From: Bacillota bacterium
Lineage (GTDB): Bacteria; Bacillota; Clostridia; Christensenellales; UMGS416
Length of the DNA stretch: 64,000 nucleotides
Direction: 5' to 3'
NCBI GenBank assembly: GCA_023421955.1
Contig: JAEZSE010000050.1
Location: 136,730 to 200,729 of the forward strand
Shown piece by piece: positions 23,730 to 32,970 of the stretch (position 1 is the first letter of the stretch; each line of letters opens with the position of its first letter). The notes under the pieces are model-generated. The model ran no database searches and had not been told where the DNA came from. It saw only the letters and a list, made by a program, of their open reading frames with translations. The position numbers were made by a program, and so were the translations under genes.

Positions 23730-26618
23730 CTATCTCCTGACCGTGGAAACTCTGTCGTACATATCACCCAAGATTGTCAACGTATCTGTTTTGTACTCAA
23801 AAAGCTGCCCAACCGGGCTCCAGGCATAAAACGATTGCGACCATGCTGTTAATACACCATCCGGAAACCATAACGGTGTGTAATGCAGTCGGCTTCCCGA
23901 CATCGACCAGGGGTTCACAGCAAGCTGCCACGTGATGGCATGGCTCCCTAGGCTTCCGGTTTTCGTAACCAGAGCGTCCCGTACATCCTGCCATGCGGAT
24001 AGCTGTCCGTAGGCAGATTCAGGGGCACGCACCCAAACCATCTGTGCGCCTACGAGCTTCTCTGCTTTATCGTAGTTAGTGGTCAGCGTGGTCGTGCAGG
24101 TCACAGTAAATCCGAAACCTGATTCCATCTGCCAGGGCTTGTCTGGATAGGTAATCCGGCTGTCAGGCGAAAGAGCAAAGGCCGTCGTCAGCCTCGCCCA
24201 ATAGTTTTTGGTAACGTAGTTCCCGTTCTCCAACCGCACTTCCTGCCAAGTGTGATAGGTGGATGAGGCTGCGGACGGGATGCCTGACAGTCCATACGAC
24301 TTGTACCGCTGTTCCAGTTCTGCGCTGTCCGGGTCTGCAACAATGGATGCGGGGACGGGTTTCACCTGAATGTCTTTGACCAGGACGTTGTTGGTTTCAT
24401 CGGTTTCCCGGAGAACGCCATCGGGGTCGGCAGTGATGCGCACGGTATAGCTGCCTGCTGCCGGAACGGTGATCTTGAAAACAGCGAGGTTACTCCCATT
24501 TCCGGCGATGGGGATGCTCTCCGTATACGAGGCGCTGTCGATGGTCAGCCGGATCGCCACCGCTGGCACAAGCTGCGCTGTTCGGTTTCGCACGGTCGCC
24601 GAGACTGTGACTTGCATGCCGGCATACCAGTCCGTGACCGTGGAGTCCGTCACCACGATGTCCGGTCGCAGCGCGTTGACCGCAACGACGGCGGTACGGG
24701 TGTTGTTGCCTTCATTGCTTTCTTGGACGGTGTTATTGGGATCAGCATAGGCCGTGGCAGTTATATTTTGCGCGGTCAGTGCGGTTGGCGCGGTAAATGT
24801 GAACTGGACCGTCTGACTTGCCCCCGCGTTCAGAGCAGCGATGTTCTTGGAATACGCCCCAATACCGGGTACGGTAAGCCGAACCGTGGTGGCCGCAGCC
24901 GTGGTCGGGCCATTGTTCTTCGCCGTCGCGGAGATTGTCACCGTTTCGTCCGCTTCATAGACCGGCTTGTCACAGGTCAGAGCAGTCACGACCAAATCGG
25001 GAAGAGCCAACACGGTGAATGTCGTGCTCCGGGTGTTGTTGCCCTCATTGATCTCCATTACCACGCCGGTGGAGTCGGCGGTTGCAGTGACTGTGATGGC
25101 TTTGGTTGCCGTCAGCGCAGGCGCGGTATAGGTGAAGGTGATATTGGTGGATGCTCCCGCCGCCAGCGAGGAGATGTACTTGGTTTGCGTGGATAAGTCA
25201 GGCGACGTTAATGAAACGTAGCATCCGCCCGCGGCGTTGTATCCCTGATTCTTGATCGTTGCGTTTATGGAGATCGTGTCGCCAACAATGTAAGTGGTCT
25301 TGTCACTGGACAGAACCGACACGATCAGATCGGGCAGCGCCCGCACGAGGAAGGATGTGCTGTGTGTGTTGTTTCCTTCGTTACCCTCGGGTATAACGCC
25401 GGTGGAGTCCGCGGTCGCCACGACCGATATGTTTCGGTCGTTGGCATACTGGGGCGCGGTATAGTCGAAGACTACATTGGTGGAACCGCCCGCCCCCAGC
25501 GAGGAGACATATTGTGTCTGAGTCGGCAGGTCAGCGGAGGTCAGAGAAACATAAAACCCGCCTGTCGAACGAATCCCTTGATTCACGACCGTCGCGTAAA
25601 CCCTGATGCCGTCCCCGGCATTGTAGGTGGATGCATTGGAGTATAGCGAAGACACGACAAGATCGGCGTAGATCTGTGGCGTGGAAAAGGTAGTTGAGCT
25701 ACTTTGTGCCGTATGGTATTCGGTCGGTTGCGCGACCATGACCTTCTGCAGGCTGTTGTTCTGCGGTGCATATGCGGCCATGCTGAAACGGGTGCGGTTG
25801 TCGCTGCCCGTCACCGATATGCCGAAGGAACGGTTTGCGTTTCCCTCGCTGACCGGTATCCGGATCGTCAAAGCGTCCCCAGATTTGCCCGTAAAGCCTG
25901 ATACGCTGGAGCCGGAGGGGAGGTCGGAGGTATCCAGCGTATACCCGCCGTTCATGTTGGTAAGCGATACGCTGGCAGAGCCGACGAAGTAACTGCCGCT
26001 GATCGACATGGATGGCCTGGAGATAGAGATATCGTGTGCCATCAGCGTCTGAGAGCGGGCCTTGACCAATAACTCAACCATAAATTGCAGCACGTCGGTG
26101 TATCCGCTGTTGGCTCGTATCTTGCTGCCAATCGTCCCACTGGCTGCGGCGCTGCGAAGCTGGGAATCACTGTAGGAGCCGAGGTCCATGAAGTTGTATT
26201 GGGCGCTATCGCCGTTTTCAGAGAGCCAGCAGCGCACGGCATTGGCCGTGGCGTACCGCGCTTCGGTGGCCGAGATTCCGCCGGTCGCATAGGGATACCC
26301 GTTCTCCAAGATAATACGCAAGCCCGTCTGCACCCGGCTGGAATAATTGCCGAGGATATCAGAGGTGCTGTATGGCGAGTTGGCGGGAGAGTCAGCCGTA
26401 TGCTGCAGGCAGTAGGCGACCTGTTCCGGAGAACTGCCGACAATGTAGTGCTCCGGAGTCTTGAGTTCCTTCCAGCCCTGATAGTAGTAATCGAACATGT
26501 TGGTGACGTTCCGGGAACTGACGTTAATCGCGGCCAGGGCATTCGATGAGAACAGCGCCAGTGCGGCGATTAAAACAACACCTATGGCAACCTTTGCGGC
26601 GATCCGTTTCTTCTTCAT
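23730..26618 (-). CDS. Secreted CARDB-repeat adhesin with thioester-like N-domain
   Basis: A 962-residue secreted protein. Residues 1-30 are a signal peptide ending SSNALAA. The N-terminal domain resembles Gram-positive thioester adhesins: EQVAYCLQ with Cys70, and ATANAVRCWL where the family has ATQxAIR; the thioester-forming Gln is replaced (Ala125). A beta domain follows, then four CARDB-type repeats, each starting like LPDLIVSVLSSDKTTY and containing TITATADSTGV or TATAYADPNNTV and a GNNTRS motif, and a C-terminal domain rich in Trp and Tyr. No LPXTG anchor or C-terminal membrane helix. As last gene of the Tad-like operon it could be a pilus tip or surface contact protein. ATG 26618 follows GGAGGAGGCC. 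Confidence 0.75.
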   Translation of the reverse strand: MKKKRIAAKVAIGVVLIAALALFSSNALAAINVSSRNVTNMFDYYYQGWKELKTPEHYIVGSSPEQVAYCLQHTADSPANSPYSTSDILGNYSSRVQTGLRIILENGYPYATGGISATEARYATANAVRCWLSENGDSAQYNFMDLGSYSDSQLRSAAASGTIGSKIRANSGYTDVLQFMVELLVKARSQTLMAHDISISRPSMSISGSYFVGSASVSLTNMNGGYTLDTSDLPSGSSVSGFTGKSGDALTIRIPVSEGNANRSFGISVTGSDNRTRFSMAAYAPQNNSLQKVMVAQPTEYHTAQSSSTTFSTPQIYADLVVSSLYSNASTYNAGDGIRVYATVVNQGIRSTGGFYVSLTSADLPTQTQYVSSLGAGGSTNVVFDYTAPQYANDRNISVVATADSTGVIPEGNEGNNTHSTSFLVRALPDLIVSVLSSDKTTYIVGDTISINATIKNQGYNAAGGCYVSLTSPDLSTQTKYISSLAAGASTNITFTYTAPALTATKAITVTATADSTGVVMEINEGNNTRSTTFTVLALPDLVVTALTCDKPVYEADETVTISATAKNNGPTTAAATTVRLTVPGIGAYSKNIAALNAGASQTVQFTFTAPTALTAQNITATAYADPNNTVQESNEGNNTRTAVVAVNALRPDIVVTDSTVTDWYAGMQVTVSATVRNRTAQLVPAVAIRLTIDSASYTESIPIAGNGSNLAVFKITVPAAGSYTVRITADPDGVLRETDETNNVLVKDIQVKPVPASIVADPDSAELEQRYKSYGLSGIPSAASSTYHTWQEVRLENGNYVTKNYWARLTTAFALSPDSRITYPDKPWQMESGFGFTVTCTTTLTTNYDKAEKLVGAQMVWVRAPESAYGQLSAWQDVRDALVTKTGSLGSHAITWQLAVNPWSMSGSRLHYTPLWFPDGVLTAWSQSFYAWSPVGQLFEYKTDTLTILGDMYDRVSTVRR

Positions 26619-26633
26619 GGCCTCCTCCTTACC

Positions 26634-27101
26634 TTAATCGATAGTCAAAATGCTCGTCTGCGCCCGGATGGGTATGGAGACTTCCTTCAAACTGCCGATC
26701 TCCCAGGGCAGAGACATCACGCAGTCCGCGGTGATTCGTAGCCTCCTGCCGTCCGCCGTCGCAACCAGCCCGTCCAGCCGATACAGGCTTTTCCCGTTTG
26801 CTCGCATCACCCAGGAGCTGTTCTCCTTCGCCCAGCCCATGCCGGTTAAGCTTTGCTCCAATGCAGCCAAGGCGGGCGTTGCAGGTGTGTCAAGCTGCAT
26901 GTCTCTTACCTTGGGATTGCTCATGCTTTGATCTACGGCCACGATGGCTGTACGCTCCAACTCCGTCTCGCAGTTTTGGTATTTGGAATAGATGGTGACG
27001 GCACCATAAACAACGAACGACAGAGTAAACAGGATGAGGACCAGGAAGGCAGACCAGACAACTGCGTTGCCTCGTTCGTCCTGCAAAAACAGCTTCATCA
27101 T
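26634..27101 (-). CDS. TadE-like pseudopilin
   Basis: 155 residues. A charged N-terminus with GNAVVWSAFLVLILFTLSFV, one N-terminal membrane helix, and a soluble C-terminal domain (YSKYQNCETELERTAIVAVD, then beta-rich) match TadE/TadG minor pilins, which prime or cap the Flp pilus at the membrane. The ATG overlaps the DUF4320 stop by four bases. Confidence 0.65.
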   Translation of the reverse strand: MMKLFLQDERGNAVVWSAFLVLILFTLSFVVYGAVTIYSKYQNCETELERTAIVAVDQSMSNPKVRDMQLDTPATPALAALEQSLTGMGWAKENSSWVMRANGKSLYRLDGLVATADGRRLRITADCVMSLPWEIGSLKEVSIPIRAQTSILTID

Positions 27102-27523
27102 TTGTGATACACCTCCGATATGCCGTGCGCGGAGGCCGTAATGCGGACATGGATTACGAAGGGGTTACCCCAGGAAGGACGCAGAATGACGATGGGAACC
27201 GTCTTGACCAAGGTAACCGTAAAGGGCGTTTTTAGCTGGATCGTCTTATCGCTGGCTTTGAACCACTCGGCGTCCACCTGGATTTCGTCCGGTTCCACAA
27301 AATCGCCGGATTCGGTCACGGAGTCCAACGTTGCCCGGTCGGCCCTACCGCAGAGCTCCACGGTGCGCGCCGTGTATTTTGCCGTTTGGTTAAGACTCTG
27401 TTGCGCTGTGAAAATCGGAAACAACCCAAGAAGGGAGGCCGTAAGAAGGACGATGATGATCAGAGTTATGGCAACGTCGATGTAGCCATCGCCCGTCCGG
27501 TCGCGGATGAATTTCTGTTTCAT
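27098..27523 (-). CDS. DUF4320 family pseudopilin-like protein
   Basis: 141 residues. RDRTGDGYIDVAITLIIIVL has the Gly-rich processing-site-like start followed by one membrane helix and a soluble beta-rich domain (VTLVKTVPIVILRPSWGNPF). DUF4320 proteins accompany Tad-like genes in Clostridia elements. Start ATG 27523 after AAGGAGCACGT. Overlaps the TadE-like gene by four bases, so the two are translated together; probably a minor pilin. Confidence 0.7.
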   Translation of the reverse strand: MKQKFIRDRTGDGYIDVAITLIIIVLLTASLLGLFPIFTAQQSLNQTAKYTARTVELCGRADRATLDSVTESGDFVEPDEIQVDAEWFKASDKTIQLKTPFTVTLVKTVPIVILRPSWGNPFVIHVRITASAHGISEVYHK

Positions 27524-27547
27524 ACGTGCTCCTTTCCCAATGGAAAA

Positions 27548-27575
27548 GGGGAGCTATCGTTACTGACAGCTCCCC
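27548..27575 (-). terminator. Leaky terminator between pilin and downstream genes
   Basis: GGGGAGCT and AGCTCCCC form an 8-bp stem with a 12-base loop, followed on the minus strand by TTTT. It sits right after the major pilin stop and before DUF4320, the place where partial termination would give pilin more transcript than the minor pilins. Confidence 0.65.
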
Positions 27576-27595
27576 ATGCCCATTGTGTGTGCCGC

Positions 27596-27799
27596 TCAGG
27601 GCAAGACGTTGATGCCGGTGAGTTCGCCGCTGATCTTCTCGATCAACCCGTCAAACAAATCAGGAACGGTGGCGTTGAGGACGAGCAGTACAGCCGCGCC
27701 GATGACGACGACAATGAGGATTTTGAGGGCGACATCCAAAAAGCCCTCGGCCTTTTTCTCGGAAATGAAACGACGGGCGGCGCTTTTGAGCTTGAACAT
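27596..27799 (-). CDS. DUF6133 Flp-like pilin
   Basis: 67 residues. FKLKSAARRFISEKKAEGFL ends in a processing-type glycine, then DVALKILIVVVIGAAVLLVL is the hydrophobic helix of an Flp-type major pilin, with a short C-terminal tail. The usual Glu after Gly is replaced here by Phe-Leu-Asp. The start is ATG 27799, eight bases after GGAG; ATG 27805 is too close. Likely the major subunit of the pilus assembled by TadA-C. Confidence 0.7.
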   Translation of the reverse strand: MFKLKSAARRFISEKKAEGFLDVALKILIVVVIGAAVLLVLNATVPDLFDGLIEKISGELTGINVLP

Positions 27800-27909
27800 G
27801 GTCATTTCTCCTTCTTTTTTAGTGTTGATTTATCTGGATTCCGAGTTTTTGGCAGCAGAACAAAGCAGCCCTCCTTTCGTGCTGCCGTATCCTGCGGATA
27901 AACAGATGG

Positions 27910-28788
27910 CTAGAAACCGACCGTTTGCAGGCTGTTAACGATGAGCATGACCAAAGGAATCATGAACATGAAGATCATAAGCACCGTCAGCAGGAATGAA
28001 GCCGCCTTGATGCGGCCGGGCCGCTTTTCCATGTTACGCCGCAGCGTTTCCCGCTCTTTGGTGCGCATATCCTGTTCAAGCACCAGCAGGCTCAACCGTT
28101 GATCGATGCCCTGGTGAACACCGCATAAGATCGCGCAAAGCGAGGAAAAGGAGGGCAGGCCCAGGCGGGCGTCCATGCGGCGTAGGGCTTCCTCTTGATT
28201 ACCCGTCTGCAAATCCACAAGCAGCCTGTCCAGTTCAGGAGCCAGCACTGGCCCCGCTACGTGGCGGTATTTCTCAAAGAAGGCCGGGAGGTCCCGGTTG
28301 TCCTGCAGGGCATATCCCAGCGTTTCCACCAGCCGTGGCAGTTCGCCCTCGATCTCCCGGTTCCGCGCTTCGATCTTATTTCGGATGGTTTGCGTCTGCC
28401 GCATATAAGCAAGCAGCGCGGCTACGGCGGTAATGAGCGACAGCCACGGTGCGCCGATGGGGATGAATACCAGCCCGAATAAGGCCAGCAGCAGCGATTG
28501 AGCCAGCGCCGAGGACACATAGTCCTGCGGCGTCTGCTCCATACCCAGCCGTGAGAAGTCCGCTTCCAGCCGCTGCCTCCGGTATGCGCTCATGGGGAAC
28601 AAGCGGGAGAGCAGCCGCGCCAGCGGCAGCAGGATGTCCTGCAGGCGTTTCGTGAGCGGCTTTTTGCCCATCCGGTAACGGATAGCCCGTGCTGCCCGGC
28701 CGGAAGGCAGGGGCAGCGCCGCCTGCAGAATGCGGTACAGGCCGAAAGAAAACAGAAGCCCGCAGGAAATGGACAGAACTAACGTCAT
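27910..28788 (-). CDS. TadC-like inner-membrane pilus assembly protein
   Basis: 292 residues of the GspF/TadC family with an N-terminal helix, a middle pair of helices (SALAQSLLLALFGLVFIPIG) and a C-terminal helix (SFLLTVLMIFMFMIPLVMLI) around a cytoplasmic helical domain (EGELPRLVETLGYALQDNRD). It anchors the assembly ATPase with TadB. ATG 28788 overlaps the tadB stop (ATGA). Confidence 0.75.
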   Translation of the reverse strand: MTLVLSISCGLLFSFGLYRILQAALPLPSGRAARAIRYRMGKKPLTKRLQDILLPLARLLSRLFPMSAYRRQRLEADFSRLGMEQTPQDYVSSALAQSLLLALFGLVFIPIGAPWLSLITAVAALLAYMRQTQTIRNKIEARNREIEGELPRLVETLGYALQDNRDLPAFFEKYRHVAGPVLAPELDRLLVDLQTGNQEEALRRMDARLGLPSFSSLCAILCGVHQGIDQRLSLLVLEQDMRTKERETLRRNMEKRPGRIKAASFLLTVLMIFMFMIPLVMLIVNSLQTVGF

Positions 28789-29708
28789 GACTTGTCACCG
28801 CCTTCCACGGGCCGGTACAACTGCGCCACCCAGATCGATGCGGCCAAAACTGCCGCCAGCACAACCGCCAGCGTGATCTTGCCTGCCGGCGTCTCGGTCA
28901 GCATGACGTACCAATCAGGCATCATGGCTCCCATCAGCGGGATGGCTCCCACGACCAGCAGCACGGTGATGATGTAGTCCCCGATATGCTTGCGGATGGC
29001 CGTGTCCGCCTCCATCTGCGCCCGGCGCATTTCTCCCAGGCGGCTCACGATGCCGGGTAAGGCGAAGCGAAGCTGCCGGTCGCGGCGGCATTGCAGCAGC
29101 ACGTCGCACCAGTCGCGCCAGTAGCGGTTGTCGATACGCTCCCGCATGCGCCGCAGCGCCTTGCCGACATCGGAATCGACGAGTTGTGTTTCGGCATGGA
29201 ATTGCCGGAAGATACCTTCCAGCGGTGAGGGCAGCAGATGCAGGCTGCTCTCTACAGCGCCGATGAGGTCGCCGGAAGCCAGATAGCTGTTGGTCACTGT
29301 TCCCATCGCGCTCTCCAGGCGTTCATGCAGGTTGCGGATGTAGTCGCCGGTGCGGATTCGGATGACGATCAGCGGCGAAGCGCCCAGGCCGGCGACCAGA
29401 ACCAGCGCCGCCGGCAGATTATCCAGCGCCAACCCGATCAGCAAGCCCACAACCGCCAGAGCAACAGCCGCCCATTGATAAGAAGCGATCTGCTCACCCA
29501 TGTTCGCGGCCAGCAGCATCGCCCGAGAGTCGTCCAGCGTTTTTGCCAGCCTGCCCTTAGGCTTGCCAGTGATGCGTCGGATGCTCTCTTTGCGCTTCCG
29601 GTGACGCTGAACGGGCCGGGTGAACCAGCCGGTCACATCGGCAGGGCGCATGCGGAACATAAGAAACAGCCCTGCGATGATGAGCAGGGCGCAGAGAGCT
29701 TGCAGCAT
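28785..29708 (-). CDS. TadB-like inner-membrane pilus assembly protein
   Basis: 307 residues. Two helices (YQWAAVALAVVGLLIGLALD, LPAALVLVAGLGASPLIVIR), a cytoplasmic F-domain (RLESAMGTVTNSYLASGDLI) and two C-terminal helices (YIITVLLVVGAIPLMG and ITLAVVLAAVLAASIWVAQL) match TadB of the GspF family. Its start overlaps the tadA stop as TGATG and its stop overlaps tadC, so the three are co-translated. Confidence 0.75.
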   Translation of the reverse strand: MLQALCALLIIAGLFLMFRMRPADVTGWFTRPVQRHRKRKESIRRITGKPKGRLAKTLDDSRAMLLAANMGEQIASYQWAAVALAVVGLLIGLALDNLPAALVLVAGLGASPLIVIRIRTGDYIRNLHERLESAMGTVTNSYLASGDLIGAVESSLHLLPSPLEGIFRQFHAETQLVDSDVGKALRRMRERIDNRYWRDWCDVLLQCRRDRQLRFALPGIVSRLGEMRRAQMEADTAIRKHIGDYIITVLLVVGAIPLMGAMMPDWYVMLTETPAGKITLAVVLAAVLAASIWVAQLYRPVEGGDKS

Positions 29709-31045
29709 CAGGAACTCACCTCCCGGAACCTGTCGATTTCGCCGGGTTCTGCGCCGTTGTCCCTTAGCAAAGATGCCAGAGTGTCCGAAATACCACAGGC
29801 CCGGACAAATTTGCCCGCCTCTCCATGGGACTCGAAGCGGTAGAGCGTGCGGGCCTGCACCGCGCCATTGTGGATGCCGGTGGCTTCCACGATCTCCATG
29901 ATGCGGCGCGTGCCGTCTGGGAACTGGCGCTTGAAAACCATGACCGGGAAAGCCTCCACAACGAAGGACAGCAACACCTCAGTGGAGATGTTCGTGCCCG
30001 ACATCTGGCACATGGAGAGGATGCGGCCATATGCCTTGCGGGCCGAATTGGCATGCAGGCTTGTGACAACGACATGCCCGGTGCGGGCAGCTTCCTGTGC
30101 CACCATCGCCTCCGCGCCGCGCATCTCGGCTACTGCGATGATGTCCGGTGAAAAGCGCATGGCCTTGCGGAGCAGGTTGTTCATGTCCACATTGGCGTTT
30201 TCCAGTTCGCTGGGGCGTGTGCAGGTATGGATGACGCGGTTGCGCGCGTGGCCGTCTTCACCCTCGTTGAACAGGTCGAGCTCCCGCGTTTCTTCGATGG
30301 TGTAGATGCGCTTTTCCCTGTCGGCAGCGCCCAGCAGGAAAGAGATGTCGGTGGTCTTGCCGCTCCCGGTCTTACCGGCCAGGCCCATTGACACGCCGTG
30401 GTTGATGCAGCATACCAGGAAGTCCAGCATTTCCTGCGACGCGGTATGCCAACCTACGAGTTGCTCCTTGGTCACCCGTGTCATCCGCTGCCGACGCAGG
30501 CTGAACGCTGCGCCGCTACGCCGGTCCGCGACCGGCGGGATCATGGCAGAGATGCGGATGCCCTCAGTGATGTAGCTGTCCACGATGGGATTGGTGCCGT
30601 CCAGCACCATGCCGCCTAGCCGCACCATCTTGCGCAGCGTGTCCTCGGCGTGCTGGGGGGATAAAAAACGCTCCGGGATTTTCTTCCACCCGGAGCGTGT
30701 GACGACCTCGATGTCCCGCCAGCTATTTCCGTTAATTTCCTCCACCTCATCGTCGGAGATGTAGCTGTCGAGAAAGCCGAACCCGACCATATCGGCACAT
30801 AGTCGCTCGCAGAGCTGATGTGTGGTCAGGCCGTCCAGTCGGATACCATGCTCGGCGAGATAGGCGCCTACAATCCGCTTCACCGTCTCCGATGCGCCCG
30901 GTGCGGTCAAGCAGGAAGCCAGCGCCTCGGCATGGTTACCGGTCACATGCCCGCGAACCTGTTCGAGGATGCCCTCGTATTCGCTGCCCGCCTGAGCAGC
31001 GCTTTGCCGCGCTTCCATCGCGGCTTCCCTCAAGGTATTCATCAT
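29708..31045 (-). CDS. TadA/CpaF-type pilus assembly ATPase
   Basis: A 445-residue type II/IV secretion ATPase powering pilus assembly. An N-terminal helical domain precedes the ATPase with GKTGSGKT (residues 224-231), the Asp box IYTIEETRELDL and the Walker B region SPDIIAVAEMRGAEAMVAQE with TSLHANSARKAYGRI after it. ATG 31045 (or 31042) overlaps the tadZ stop; the long open frame further upstream lies inside tadZ and is not coding. Confidence 0.85.
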   Translation of the reverse strand: MMNTLREAAMEARQSAAQAGSEYEGILEQVRGHVTGNHAEALASCLTAPGASETVKRIVGAYLAEHGIRLDGLTTHQLCERLCADMVGFGFLDSYISDDEVEEINGNSWRDIEVVTRSGWKKIPERFLSPQHAEDTLRKMVRLGGMVLDGTNPIVDSYITEGIRISAMIPPVADRRSGAAFSLRRQRMTRVTKEQLVGWHTASQEMLDFLVCCINHGVSMGLAGKTGSGKTTDISFLLGAADREKRIYTIEETRELDLFNEGEDGHARNRVIHTCTRPSELENANVDMNNLLRKAMRFSPDIIAVAEMRGAEAMVAQEAARTGHVVVTSLHANSARKAYGRILSMCQMSGTNISTEVLLSFVVEAFPVMVFKRQFPDGTRRIMEIVEATGIHNGAVQARTLYRFESHGEAGKFVRACGISDTLASLLRDNGAEPGEIDRFREVSS

Positions 31046-31782
31046 TCCTCTGCGCCCCCCTTGATCGCACCATAGAGCTTGTATACGGCGCGGGCATACC
31101 GGATCGCGGAAGGCGTACTCCCATCGAGCGGCGAAACGCCCGCGTCGCGCGTCTGACGCAGTTCGTGAGCATATGGCAGGAGCGCGGAGAACCGTGCGGC
31201 AATGGACTTCTCCACCAACGTCACGTCGCAAGGCTGCACTAGCGGCAGGCCGATGGGTAGCGCGGTTTCCTGCACTTGTAGTAAGTTCAGCAGAGGTTTG
31301 ACGCCGTTAAACCAACTGACGCCATGGAGGTCGGGCGGCAAGGCGATGAGTGCCCTGTCCGAAAACGCAAGCCCGGAGGGCAGGAAGGGATCGTATCGCT
31401 GCCCGGACAGATCGACGATGACGGTATCGGCCATGTCCGTGCATTCCTCCAGGAAGGCGACGGCTGAGTTGATTGCCTCCAACCCGAGCTCGTAGGACAG
31501 GTAATCGTCGCTGTCCGTCAGTCCCGCATAAAACAAGGAGGGGTTCTTGGCATGCTGATGCCAATACCTTGCGATGTCACCGCCGCCGCCCGTCCCCGAT
31601 ACCACTTTGCCGAGAGAGGCAGACGTATCCAGATCGGACTTGCGCAAGCGCCCGGGAATGCTGGCTTGCGTCAGGTCCGTATCGATGACCAGCGTGATGC
31701 CCTGTTTCGAAAACAACTCTCCCAGCGCGTCACAAAGTGTGCTTTTGCCGATACCGTCGCGTCCCCATACTGTGATCAACAT
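31042..31782 (-). CDS. TadZ/CpaE-like ParA-family ATPase
   Basis: 246 residues. MLITVWGRDGIGKSTLCDAL carries the deviant Walker A near the start; VIVDLSGQRYDPFL is the Walker B-like strand. Members place Tad machinery at a site in the cell. Start ATG 31782 after GGAGGAAAAATAAC, two bases beyond the CpaB stop. It runs into tadA with a four-base overlap. Confidence 0.7.
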   Translation of the reverse strand: MLITVWGRDGIGKSTLCDALGELFSKQGITLVIDTDLTQASIPGRLRKSDLDTSASLGKVVSGTGGGGDIARYWHQHAKNPSLFYAGLTDSDDYLSYELGLEAINSAVAFLEECTDMADTVIVDLSGQRYDPFLPSGLAFSDRALIALPPDLHGVSWFNGVKPLLNLLQVQETALPIGLPLVQPCDVTLVEKSIAARFSALLPYAHELRQTRDAGVSPLDGSTPSAIRYARAVYKLYGAIKGGAEE

Positions 31783-31783
31783 G

Positions 31784-32551
31784 TTATTTTTCCTCCGATC
31801 CAACAATGATCTGATTGGTCTTATATTGCTTTGTGGCCTCCCCACGGGCGACGAATGCCAGATGAACGACGCCCCGCTGTTCCAACTCGGCCAGCTTCAG
31901 GGCCTGGGTGTCCGTCACATAAAACGATACGGTAGCCGGCAGCAGGTTCTTCTCCTGATCGTCCGGATGAGCGGCCACCCGCGCGTCTGAACCGTCTGAG
32001 GTCGTGACCATGCAGACTTCGAGATTCATCAACTCTGGGTAGATGACAGCGCCTGCAGGCTCCACGGCGGGCGTGGTGTCCGGTTCCAGCCCCAGCGACT
32101 GGTTGACATCCTTGGGCACGACGATGATGGATACGATATCACCGGGCAGCAGGTGGCCCGACACGCCGGAAGCCAGGGACGGCAGCGTGATCGACACGAC
32201 GCGTTTGTCTGCCGGCATACCGGCCGAAAAAGAAACCTCGTCCGGGAGGGTAGCGGTGGTCTTGGCGGCGGTCAGGTAATCCCCTGCATAGAGGTCGGTT
32301 GCTGCGTACTGCCCAACGACTGAAGCGGGGTCCGCGATGCTGCCGGATATGAGCTTTGCGGGGATGCTGACGGTTTCCAACATGTCGTTGGTGATCTGAC
32401 TGCCTGCTTGCACAGGGACTTTCATGCGCACGGCACGGATGGTTTCGCTCTGTTCACGCTGTTGGAGTGCTGGTATGGCGACGAAGCCGACTAGCAGACC
32501 GACAAGGATGCACAACACGCCGACGAGGAACTTGTTACGCAGGATTTTCAT
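31784..32551 (-). CDS. CpaB/RcpC-like SAF-domain pilus assembly protein
   Basis: 255 residues. One N-terminal helix (LVGVLCILVGLLVGFVAIPA), then a SAF domain beginning VRMKVPVQAGSQITNDMLET and continuing to LLPGDIVSIIVVPKDV. CpaB proteins guide pilus passage through the envelope. ATG 32551 after AGGAGGTAACCCC. The 155 bp between it and the next upstream gene holds nothing I recognise. Confidence 0.75.
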   Translation of the reverse strand: MKILRNKFLVGVLCILVGLLVGFVAIPALQQREQSETIRAVRMKVPVQAGSQITNDMLETVSIPAKLISGSIADPASVVGQYAATDLYAGDYLTAAKTTATLPDEVSFSAGMPADKRVVSITLPSLASGVSGHLLPGDIVSIIVVPKDVNQSLGLEPDTTPAVEPAGAVIYPELMNLEVCMVTTSDGSDARVAAHPDDQEKNLLPATVSFYVTDTQALKLAELEQRGVVHLAFVARGEATKQYKTNQIIVGSEEK

Positions 32552-32706
32552 GGGGTTACCTCCTGTATTTTGATAAACCGGCCGAAGTCTGTTCTTTTTC
32601 GGCTGGTTATTCGGCTGGTGAACCAAGGTGAGAGCTTAAAGCAAAGGGCTGGGGCAGAATGGTGATGTAGGAGAAGATGAAAGGCTGATGCCGCAAGGTG
32701 AGCTAT

Positions 32707-32970
32707 TTAGTCATCAAAGACGATGCACTTGTTTTGAGTGCATTTTTTCTTGCGCTCGTTGTAATACAGGCAATGCTTGCAGTCGCGTTCTTTCGGCGTT
32801 CGGATGGGGCGTTGGTCAAAGTTGGGCTTTCCCTGCATCAAACGCTCAAAGAAGCGATGCTTGCCCTCGGTAAAGATCAAAGGCGATACCTCCCTTCCAA
32901 GGACATAAAAAAAGCTCTCGTAGCTACGAGAGCAGGGACTGGTATTCACTTGATAGAGCACGCTATTCAT
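32707..32970 (-). CDS. Small Cys-rich protein following ParB
   Basis: 87 residues starting at ATG 32970, which overlaps the parB stop as ATGA. The C-terminus CKHCLYYNERKKKCTQNKC has four cysteines in a likely zinc knuckle; the middle REVSPLIFTEGKHRFFERLM is conserved in Clostridia elements from memory. It may assist ParAB or act as a small regulator. Function unknown. Confidence 0.65.
   Translation of the reverse strand: MNSVLYQVNTSPCSRSYESFFYVLGREVSPLIFTEGKHRFFERLMQGKPNFDQRPIRTPKERDCKHCLYYNERKKKCTQNKCIVFDD

Noticed and set aside
23940..25700. CRISPR-like array from the repeated segments in the adhesin gene
   Set aside because: The repeats are in-frame CARDB protein domains of about 110 codons, not short direct repeats with spacers. 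No CRISPR array was seen anywhere in the window.
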